Shown here: in pieces, positions 26,694 through 34,004 of the stretch | Position numbering within the stretch: the stretch's first letter is position 1 | Layout of the letters: each line of letters opens with the position of its first letter | Source of the DNA: Bacteroides oleiciplenus YIT 12058 | Lineage (GTDB): Bacteria; Bacteroidota; Bacteroidia; Bacteroidales; Bacteroidaceae | Direction of reading: 5' to 3' | Length of the DNA stretch: 64,000 bases | NCBI RefSeq assembly: GCF_000315485.1 | Contig: NZ_JH992943.1 | Coordinates: forward strand, 16,567 to 80,566 | The notes under the pieces: generated by a model | Databases searched by the model: none | The model's input: the letters and a program-made list of their open reading frames with translations, nothing else | Told to the model about the DNA's origin: nothing | Position numbers and translations under genes: made by a program

Positions 26694-27485
26694 TCAGTTT
26701 AAATTATAAGTATGAATACTCGCTCCCTGTGCGGAAGGCAGGTAGTTGATGCCATACCAGCACATTTGCAGTAAAACAAATGATATCAGAAGTAATATTA
26801 AAGCCCTGCGATGCAGCAGCGGTTTGCCGAGCCGGAAATGTATATATATAAGGTAAGAGAACCAAGTGGCAGCCGCCCATGTTTCTTTCGGGTCCCACGA
26901 CCAGTAATGTCCCCAAGCCTCCTTAGCCCATACAGCACCTGAAAGCATACCCAATGTCATAAATGCCAGACCTACGTAAGTCAGGTTATCGCACAAGTCC
27001 ATTTCCCTGCTCTCAATCGGTTTCTTCTTGAACCATAGCAGATAAATGGCCATCACCGCAGCCGCTCCCAACATAGCATAAGCAAACATATACACTATGA
27101 CATGAGGCGTAAACCACGGACTTTGCAAAGCTGGCATCAGGGTTTTGTTGTGTATCTCCGGTTTGAAGATATTGATACAGATAAATACCAATGATAGGAT
27201 AAAGCTGAAACTAAGTATCCACTTATACCTCCAGCGACTATACGTGATAAGTCCGGCCAACGGAAGGAAGAAAGAATACCACAGGCGGGTCTCTCCCATC
27301 GTTCGCATAGGCGGGCGTTCCAGCGAAATCCACATACCCACAATGAAGCAGAAGAAAATGGCAAGTCCTATCAGAGTAAGCCCGCCCGCTATCACCGGTT
27401 TTCTCCCTCGCCAGGCGGCAAACGCGCCGAAGCCCCAGAAGTGCAGGGCAGCAATGGCAAACGGTACAAAATAATCCCACGTCAT
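26694..27485 (-). CDS. ccsA: CcsA-type haem export/ligation protein (nrf operon)
   Basis: Inner-membrane protein of 263 residues with about eight hydrophobic segments, the tryptophan-rich motif WGHYWSWDPKETWA and periplasmic His residues as in CcsA/ResC. It forms the haem-attachment site of System II with the Ccs1 protein encoded immediately upstream (start overlaps the ccs1 stop by four bases). Because the NrfA catalytic haem needs a CxxCK site, and the Wolinella NrfI ligase for that site is a CcsBA-type protein, this pair may be the CxxCK-specific ligase here; that is inference from position. Confidence 0.9.
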   Translation of the reverse strand: MTWDYFVPFAIAALHFWGFGAFAAWRGRKPVIAGGLTLIGLAIFFCFIVGMWISLERPPMRTMGETRLWYSFFLPLAGLITYSRWRYKWILSFSFILSLVFICINIFKPEIHNKTLMPALQSPWFTPHVIVYMFAYAMLGAAAVMAIYLLWFKKKPIESREMDLCDNLTYVGLAFMTLGMLSGAVWAKEAWGHYWSWDPKETWAAATWFSYLIYIHFRLGKPLLHRRALILLLISFVLLQMCWYGINYLPSAQGASIHTYNLN

Positions 27486-28714
27486 TCAGCGTCCTCCTCT
27501 TTTCTTTTTTGTGCGTTAATAAACAAACAGACAGCACCAAGCATCATCATAACGATACCTGTATAAACAGCCGGCAACCACGGATCACGAACCAACTCGA
27601 AAACGCTGATGTCGCTCCAGCGTCCTTTCGTGTCATCATAACTCAATTGGTAGATGTTCCATCCCGCCACATTCAGGGGGTGGTTCACTGCAATCGTATC
27701 TTCCAGTGTCTTGCCATCTTCCGTATAAACTTTCACTGTCGATGCAAAGCGTTGCGGCTCACGTTCCGGCATAATAAGGCTTGTCAATGAGTCAAGGCGC
27801 AATGCCTTATAAGGGAAAATGAAACTGCCGCAACTCACCCAACCTTCTTTCGTAGCTTTCGTCTTCTTGTTCAGAGCTTGCAGATAAACGGCATACGTGG
27901 CACCTACGGAATGGAATTCGGTAAATTTCAATGTATCTTCCGTGGCGATGGAAGCCGCCCACGGGATAGTCTGCCGGATAGATACCAACCAATCAGCCAA
28001 CTGTCCATCCGTCACACCTTCTTCAAGCAACAGATGTTCAGGTGCTTTTTCGGGTAATGTGCGTCCTGTTTCATTGTCAATCAACATCAGTTTTGGAGGA
28101 TATTCGTCAATTGTGAAATCTTTCAACTCGATGGCCAGCGGAAGTTCTATCAACTTACCGTGTTCATCGGTTGCCCGCCACTCGGCATTGTCTATACGGG
28201 TAGTCATCCGCAACCTGTGCATATCAGCGTTGCCTAAAGTTGCCGTAACCAAAGCAATAAACAGCCCGGCATGATTCAACAGAAAAGAAAGCTTCTTCCA
28301 CTTGAAAGGAAATCCTGCACGGAGTGTAGTCAGCCCCAGCACTATCACCAACCATATATAGAGCAACACGAAAGGCCATGCCGAAAGCATCCGTGAAAAT
28401 CCCAATACATCCGCCGGATGCCCGGAAGGAGTCTGGCGAATGAGTCCCATCACCACTGTAATGCCCGCTACCCACAGAAGGGAAGACACCGCTGCCGTAT
28501 AATGGCTCATCCATCCAAAGAAATAAACGCGCTTGCGCAGGCAATGCATAGCTACTATTCCGGCCAGATACACCACCAATACAATGATGTTAACCGGATA
28601 GGCAAACAAACTCCAGTGTATCTCGCCTATAGTCACCTGCAATAGCAGGCCCGTCAACAGCAGACCTGCGCCAATCAAGCAGCCTTCTTTATATCCCCAC
28701 GGTCTGTTCCACAT
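27482..28714 (-). CDS. Ccs1/ResB-type cytochrome c biogenesis protein (nrf operon)
   Basis: Inner-membrane protein of 410 residues: several N-terminal helices (GAGLLLTGLLLQVTIGEIHW, then three more), a large soluble periplasmic part (about 170-375) and a C-terminal helix (YTGIVMMMLGAVCLFINA). This is the plan of ResB/Ccs1, which passes haem and handles reduced apocytochrome. It overlaps ccsA by four bases and lies 11 bases downstream of nrfA. Confidence 0.88.
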   Translation of the reverse strand: MWNRPWGYKEGCLIGAGLLLTGLLLQVTIGEIHWSLFAYPVNIIVLVVYLAGIVAMHCLRKRVYFFGWMSHYTAAVSSLLWVAGITVVMGLIRQTPSGHPADVLGFSRMLSAWPFVLLYIWLVIVLGLTTLRAGFPFKWKKLSFLLNHAGLFIALVTATLGNADMHRLRMTTRIDNAEWRATDEHGKLIELPLAIELKDFTIDEYPPKLMLIDNETGRTLPEKAPEHLLLEEGVTDGQLADWLVSIRQTIPWAASIATEDTLKFTEFHSVGATYAVYLQALNKKTKATKEGWVSCGSFIFPYKALRLDSLTSLIMPEREPQRFASTVKVYTEDGKTLEDTIAVNHPLNVAGWNIYQLSYDDTKGRWSDISVFELVRDPWLPAVYTGIVMMMLGAVCLFINAQKRKEEDAE

Positions 28715-28725
28715 ATGCCTCTTTC

Positions 28726-30207
28726 TTATATCTGAGCCAGACGACCGTTAGCTTTCGCTTTCTCCAACCAGGCGGGTACGGTTGTCTTCAGGAACTTGTC
28801 CTTAGCAGCTCTTTCCGCATCCATATCCAGGCCGATATAGTGTTGTGCCTTGTCTTTAGTAGAGATATCCGGCATGGGCACATCGTCCGTATAGCCGTGT
28901 TTAGCCAACACTTTCGATACAGCCAGACGGGCTTGCATAGCCTTGTCCAGTCCGTGTGAAAGGATACGCTGAATTTCTTGCGGAGCATGGAAAGCGCCGC
29001 CATGAGAAGCCACACCGAAATCCCAACGCCACTGAGCCTGGCGGATAAGGGCGAGCACATCCTTCATCTGATCATCCGTAGCACCCTTGTCCCAGGCAAA
29101 CTTAGCCTCAATGTGAGCTTTGGCAAGTTCCTGTTCCAGACGGTTACGGATTTCGTTAGCCTTACGCTGACGTTCGTACACATTATTACGCAATGTCGCT
29201 TCACTCTCACGATGGCAAGTCTGGCAAGTGCGGTCAATCATCGCCAACGGACTTTGAATGTGATGGTCGCTGAACTTCACGCCCCCCTCACTCTTATAAG
29301 GCATGTGGCAATCGGCACAAGAAACGCCTCTCTGCCCGTGAATCCCCATCTGGGCAATTTCATAATCGGGATGCTGTGCTTTTAATATCGGTGCACGACT
29401 CAGTTTATGAATATAGTCGTAGAAACCTTCATTATCATAATAAGCCTCCATATCTTCCACTGTGAAGCCCTTATCCCAAGGGAAAGTCAGATACTTGCCA
29501 TCCCCCTTGAAGTAATATTCCACATGGCACTGCGCACATACCAGCGAACGCATTTCCTGCGGAGTAGCTTTCGTGATGTCCCTTCCCTGACGTGCGAAAG
29601 CCTCAATCAAAGCCGGGCGACTGATATGCAGATTCATATTCTCCGGTTCGTGGCAATCGGCACATCCGATAGGATTCACTATTTCAGAACCCATGGCACC
29701 CCACTTATTATTATAGAAAGCATCCACACCAACAGCTTCCATCATGCGGGGAACATCCGGGCTCTTGCACGTCCAGCAAGTAGAAGGTTGCGGACCGTCT
29801 TCCGCCGTGGCAGGCGCACCCGTACGGAGGCTTGCCGTGATGTCTTCAATCGCGTGCATATGTCCGCGGGGGGTGGAATAATCTTTAGAGAAGGCATATC
29901 CCGCCCACAGAATCACCATTTCGGGACGTTGCTCCAACACATCAACGGCGATGTTTCCGTTGAACTCGCTTTGGAAATCAGTCTTTGCCGTCTCCGTCCA
30001 GGTCTGGTATTCACGGGGAAAATCATCCTTAAAGACTTCATTACGGGCTTCGATGCCTGTAATGACGGTCTTGCGGTTATTAAACACGCTTGCCAGTTCC
30101 GCCCGTCGCTCCGTCAGTGCGGAAACACATAATCCTAATACAAACACGACCACCATCGAACCACCGAACAGCAGCCAGCCTTGCCATGATTTCAATTTCT
30201 TTTCCAT
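28726..30207 (-). CDS. nrfA: Cytochrome c nitrite reductase, catalytic subunit
   Basis: Periplasmic pentahaem enzyme reducing nitrite to ammonium with six electrons; 493 residues, normal length. An N-terminal signal anchor (WLLFGGSMVVVFVLGLCVSA) precedes the haem sites. The catalytic haem motif is CWTCK (CxxCK) in TCWTCKSPDVPRMM, and four CxxCH motifs follow: CADCHEPENM, CAQCHVEYYF, CADCHMPY and CQTCHRESE. The active-site region EYYFKGDGKYLTFPWDKG and the Ca-site neighbourhood are present. Second gene of the nrfHA-ccs1-ccsA-porin operon. Confidence 0.97.
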   Translation of the reverse strand: MEKKLKSWQGWLLFGGSMVVVFVLGLCVSALTERRAELASVFNNRKTVITGIEARNEVFKDDFPREYQTWTETAKTDFQSEFNGNIAVDVLEQRPEMVILWAGYAFSKDYSTPRGHMHAIEDITASLRTGAPATAEDGPQPSTCWTCKSPDVPRMMEAVGVDAFYNNKWGAMGSEIVNPIGCADCHEPENMNLHISRPALIEAFARQGRDITKATPQEMRSLVCAQCHVEYYFKGDGKYLTFPWDKGFTVEDMEAYYDNEGFYDYIHKLSRAPILKAQHPDYEIAQMGIHGQRGVSCADCHMPYKSEGGVKFSDHHIQSPLAMIDRTCQTCHRESEATLRNNVYERQRKANEIRNRLEQELAKAHIEAKFAWDKGATDDQMKDVLALIRQAQWRWDFGVASHGGAFHAPQEIQRILSHGLDKAMQARLAVSKVLAKHGYTDDVPMPDISTKDKAQHYIGLDMDAERAAKDKFLKTTVPAWLEKAKANGRLAQI

Positions 30208-30234
30208 AAGTATATTGATTTTATTTCATTTTCA

Positions 30235-30825
30235 TTATTTCTTCAGCATCTTTTGTAGCCACTCGGGCACAGGCGACTCGGGATAAGGAACCAACGCATT
30301 GGGCGTAGCCGACAATGAATTCTTTCCGCCATGCGGCACATCACGGTGGCAGTCCCAGCAAGCCTTTCCCTCTCCCACCTGAGACATCATGTAGTCTATT
30401 TTTCCGGTCTTCACAAATTCCGTGTTCAGTTGCGTATGGCAACGGATACAGTTGTTCATGATTACCTCCGAACTGGCTCCATGAGCCTTGATGACCTGCG
30501 GCTCGCTCTTGGTGAGGAAAGCCGCCACGTGCTTCATACCGTCCACCCCTTTGAACGTCCATTTCTTGACGGCATTCTCATGAGGAACATGACAGTCATT
30601 ACAAGTGGCATCACGACTATGCGAACTATGGAACCAGGTGGCATAATAAGGTGCCATGATGTGGCAGTTCACGCATGCCGACGGATCATCCCCCAGATAG
30701 GTATGCGCCCGCAGCAGATACATGAACAAGCCTCCCCCGCCCACAACAATGCCACAGATGACAATCGCGGCCACTTTCCATTTGTACGAAGGTAAAAACC
30801 TGTTTATAAATGACAATTTCTTCAT
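30235..30825 (-). CDS. nrfH: Cytochrome c nitrite reductase, membrane-anchored quinol dehydrogenase subunit
   Basis: NapC/NirT-family tetrahaem protein of 196 residues that passes electrons from the menaquinol pool to NrfA. One N-terminal membrane helix (KVAAIVICGIVVGGGGLFMYL) and four CxxCH motifs (CVNCH, CNDCH, CIRCH, CWDCH). First gene of the operon; ends 27 bases before nrfA. The promoter carries a Crp/Fnr-like palindrome. Confidence 0.96.
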   Translation of the reverse strand: MKKLSFINRFLPSYKWKVAAIVICGIVVGGGGLFMYLLRAHTYLGDDPSACVNCHIMAPYYATWFHSSHSRDATCNDCHVPHENAVKKWTFKGVDGMKHVAAFLTKSEPQVIKAHGASSEVIMNNCIRCHTQLNTEFVKTGKIDYMMSQVGEGKACWDCHRDVPHGGKNSLSATPNALVPYPESPVPEWLQKMLKK

Positions 30826-30843
30826 AGGAAATAGTATTTTTCA

Positions 30844-30851
30844 CAAAAGTA
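30844..30851 (-). promoter_or_regulatory. -7 box of the nrf operon
   Basis: Minus-strand TACTTTTG, 18 bases before the nrfH start. Its centre is 33 bases from the centre of the palindrome at 30873-30888. Confidence 0.6.
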
Positions 30852-30872
30852 GCGGGTTTATTTTTTAAAAAG

Positions 30873-30888
30873 TGTAATAATGATTACA
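30873..30888. promoter_or_regulatory. Crp/Fnr-type operator of the nrf operon
   Basis: TGTAAT-AATG-ATTACA is a perfect 6+4+6 inverted repeat near -40 of the nrf promoter, a class II activator position. The sequence differs from the hcp operator (TTTCATGC-GA-GCATGAAA), so it is likely read by a different protein. Confidence 0.72.
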
Positions 30889-30928
30889 TCTTTTGCATAG
30901 TTTTGCGCTATCTTTACATAGTTTCGTT

Positions 30929-30956
30929 GAGTAATTATCCACCCTCATCCGTATAT
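30929..30956 (+). promoter_or_regulatory. ECF-type promoter of the first lyase gene
   Basis: GAGTA (30929-30933), 16 bases, then CGTATATT (from 30950). This is one of six copies of the motif (A/G)(A/G)GT(A/G)-N16-CGTAT in front of PUL enzyme genes; start codon 30987. Confidence 0.65.
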
Positions 30957-30986
30957 TCTTTAAACACCTAATGTTATTGATAGAAT

Positions 30987-33737
30987 ATGAAAGCACTTAG
31001 TTTATTGATATGCCTTCTTTTTTCAGGAATATTACAGGCCCAGGAGGTAAAAATCGCCTTCCAGCAGCAGTTGCCGGACAGCCATCCGCGTTACCTGACA
31101 GACAGCGACGGTAAGAGTGAAACCCTGAATCTGATAGAAAAAGAAGATTGGGCAAAAGACGTATTTGAGAAATTGAAAAGGCGAACCGATCTTTATGCTA
31201 ACCTAACAGACGCCCAACCGGACTGGTTACTTTCGCGCCTTGCCATGTATTGGAAGTCTCATGCTACGGATGTATATATAAAAGGTGAAACCTTCGACCA
31301 TGCCGGAGGTGAAAAAGCACCGGCACCCACCGTTCGCTACACCGGTACGCGCGGCACATTTGCCACCCACGGACGTCCCCGTCTGGAAGATGTAGTGCCA
31401 TACGATGACGATGCGGAAGGAAATGTGACCTTCTGTAACAATGCCTTGCCCGGCCGCCCTATGGAGAGTGTACATCCTTCTAAAACCGGACGCAACATTG
31501 AGAGCCTGAACCGTGAAATCATGGGTATAGCCCGTGATGCAGCCTTCCTCTACTGGCTTACCGGAGAAGAAAGATATGCAAAACTCGCCGCCGGAGTATT
31601 CGACACCTATATGACTGGTATCTATTACCGGAATGTTCCCATCGACCTCAACCACGGCCATCAGCAAACGCTGGTAGGAATGAGTTCTTTCGAGGTTATT
31701 CATGAAGATATTCTTTATGATATCGTTCCCCTTTACGATTTCCTGTATGATTACCTGAATGCCCGGCATACCGACAAGATGGATATATACGCAGGAGCTT
31801 TCAAGAAATGGGCGGATAATATCATTGCAAACGGTGTTCCTCACAACAACTGGAACCTGATGCAGGCTCGCTATGTCATGAATATCGGTATGATACTGGA
31901 AAACAATAAGCAATATGCCGATGGTAAAGGACGCGAATATTACATTGATTATGTACTCAATCGCTCCAGTATCCGCCAATGGAGTCTGACAAAATTAGCT
32001 GATTATGGCTTCGATCCGCAGACAGGTATCTGGGCCGAATGTCCCGGATACAGCAATGTAGTACTGAATGACTACACCAGTTTTGCTACCCTCTTCGACC
32101 GGAATCTGAATTATAACCTGGTGGAAGCAATGCCGGTTCTCTCTAAAGCAGTAGCCGCTACTCCGCAATATTTATTCCCCAACCGGATGATCTGTGGTTT
32201 TGGCGATACCCACCCGGGATATCTGAACACCAACCCTATATCCCGCATGATACGAAATGCACAGCACAATGGAAAGAAAGAGCAGGAAGAATATTTCACT
32301 GCCATGCTGAAATGCTTCCATCCCGATGCGGGAAAAAACAAAGACAATAAAAAAAGTGTCCCCGTCTCTATCAGTTCTTTCTTTGATGAAAAGCCATTGG
32401 AACTGAATCCTAATATCGAAGCCGGAAAAATAGAACAATATGTCTCTCCCCTCTTTTATGCACCGAACGTTTCCTGGCTGGTACAACGAAACGGAATGAA
32501 TCCCCGTCACAGCCTTATGATATCCCTGAATGCCAGTGAAGGAAACCACATGCATGCCAATGGCATATCCATGGAGCTTTACGGTAAGGGATATGTCCTG
32601 GCTCCTGATGCCGGAATTGGCCTCTATTTATACAGTGGGCTGGATTATCTGGAATATTACTCTCAATTTCCCAGCCATAACACGGTATGCGTAGACGGCA
32701 TTTCCAGTTATCCGGTTATGAAAAGTAATCACTCCTTCAATCTTAAATCCAGTTTTCCTGTTTCTTCCGAACCGGGAAAAGCTTTCACTGCTGTAACCTA
32801 TAGCGACGTTTCTTTCCGTGAACCGGAAAGCCGTGCCGACCAGACCCGTATGATGAGCATTGTCACTACCGGTCCGGAAACCGGTTATTATGTAGATATC
32901 TTCCGTAGCCGGAAAGAACGCGGCGGTGATAAAATGCATGATTATTTCTACCATAATCTGGGGCAAACCCTAACACTGACAGGCACAGACGGTGCAGACC
33001 TGAATCTGCAACCCACCGAAGAACTGGCCTTTGCAGGTGCCCACCTTTATGCTTATTCTTATATCTATGATAAAAAGTCGGCTACTACTGACAAAGATAT
33101 AAAAGCTACATTTACCATTGCCATGCCCGACAAGGACGATATTTCAATGAACTTATGGATGAAAGGAGAAACAGACCGGGAAATTTTCACCGCCCTGTCT
33201 CCCATGACGGAAGGGCTGAGCCGTACTCCGGGTATGCCTTATAACATAAAAGAACAACCCACACTGACCTTCGTAGCCCGCCAGCAGGGAGAAGCCTGGA
33301 ACCGCCCGTTCGTAGCCATCTACGAACCTTCGTCGCAGAAAGAACCCGGCTGCATTTCCGAAGTCAGTTTCCCAGAAGTAAAAAGCAAAACGACCGGCAG
33401 TACCGTCAGCGTATGCGTCAGACAAAAGGACGGACGCACCGACTATATCCTTTCTTCCGACCGCCCGGAAGAAAAATGTACCAGCGGAAACATGAGTGCA
33501 CAAGCCACTTATGCATTATGGGGAAACAAACAAGGAAATGACTGCATATTATTCCTAGGTAATGGCACCTTATTGAGTACCCCTAACATAACCATCAAGA
33601 CGGCAACTCCTGCCAATATATTGTTGGAATATAAAGATAGAATCTGGCATTATACAGCATCAGCCAACTGTACCATCATCCTAAACAAGAAAGCATATAA
33701 ACTGAAAGCATCTTCGGAAGCGATAGAGTTGAAATAA
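30987..33737 (+). CDS. Heparinase II/III-type polysaccharide lyase (first copy)
   Basis: Secreted protein of 916 residues with a signal peptide (SGILQA/Q, about 18). An alpha/alpha-toroid lyase domain covers about 50-430 and a heparinase II/III-like beta-sandwich begins near 480 (EGNHMHANGISMELYGKG; FPSHNTVCVDG). Candidate catalytic residues include HNNWNLMQARY (Asn/His) and Tyr residues near GIWAECPGYS, in the positions used by such lyases for uronic acid elimination. The substrate cannot be read from sequence; with GH28-like and GH127-like enzymes in the same locus, an acidic plant or gum polysaccharide is plausible. Preceded by an ECF-type promoter. Confidence 0.82.
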   Translation: MKALSLLICLLFSGILQAQEVKIAFQQQLPDSHPRYLTDSDGKSETLNLIEKEDWAKDVFEKLKRRTDLYANLTDAQPDWLLSRLAMYWKSHATDVYIKGETFDHAGGEKAPAPTVRYTGTRGTFATHGRPRLEDVVPYDDDAEGNVTFCNNALPGRPMESVHPSKTGRNIESLNREIMGIARDAAFLYWLTGEERYAKLAAGVFDTYMTGIYYRNVPIDLNHGHQQTLVGMSSFEVIHEDILYDIVPLYDFLYDYLNARHTDKMDIYAGAFKKWADNIIANGVPHNNWNLMQARYVMNIGMILENNKQYADGKGREYYIDYVLNRSSIRQWSLTKLADYGFDPQTGIWAECPGYSNVVLNDYTSFATLFDRNLNYNLVEAMPVLSKAVAATPQYLFPNRMICGFGDTHPGYLNTNPISRMIRNAQHNGKKEQEEYFTAMLKCFHPDAGKNKDNKKSVPVSISSFFDEKPLELNPNIEAGKIEQYVSPLFYAPNVSWLVQRNGMNPRHSLMISLNASEGNHMHANGISMELYGKGYVLAPDAGIGLYLYSGLDYLEYYSQFPSHNTVCVDGISSYPVMKSNHSFNLKSSFPVSSEPGKAFTAVTYSDVSFREPESRADQTRMMSIVTTGPETGYYVDIFRSRKERGGDKMHDYFYHNLGQTLTLTGTDGADLNLQPTEELAFAGAHLYAYSYIYDKKSATTDKDIKATFTIAMPDKDDISMNLWMKGETDREIFTALSPMTEGLSRTPGMPYNIKEQPTLTFVARQQGEAWNRPFVAIYEPSSQKEPGCISEVSFPEVKSKTTGSTVSVCVRQKDGRTDYILSSDRPEEKCTSGNMSAQATYALWGNKQGNDCILFLGNGTLLSTPNITIKTATPANILLEYKDRIWHYTASANCTIILNKKAYKLKASSEAIELK

Positions 33738-33967
33738 ACAATGATTTTTTAGTTGTTTTGTTGAGATTAATCAACGCCAAAGGTTGATTTACAACTAGTT
33801 GGTTATCAATAGTATAAAATGAGATATAATAAGGCATCGACTGAATAGGGATAAAGTAACGACTGTTTCTCAAGGCAATCCCTCTTGTAAACAACTTTAC
33901 ACAATCCCTAAATCAGTCATAAAATCATCATTTATGTCAACCTGAATGCTTTTTATTCTTTTTTGCG

Positions 33968-33975
33968 TATATTTG
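33968..33975 (+). promoter_or_regulatory. -7 box of the propeller-AraC regulator gene
   Basis: TATATTTG. Being of the ordinary type, it indicates that the regulator is expressed without the ECF sigma factor. It also rules out the TTG start of the open frame (33963). The gap 33738-33967 holds nothing else I recognise. Confidence 0.6.
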
Positions 33976-34004
33976 CTGTGCTGAAGCAAATGCATAAAAA
34001 CGAA

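Noticed and set aside
33963..34004. Upstream TTG/ATG extension of the propeller-AraC gene
   Set aside because: The TTG and following bases contain the -7 box TATATTTG (33968-33975), so the extension cannot be translated from that promoter; the ATG at 33990 remains an alternative.
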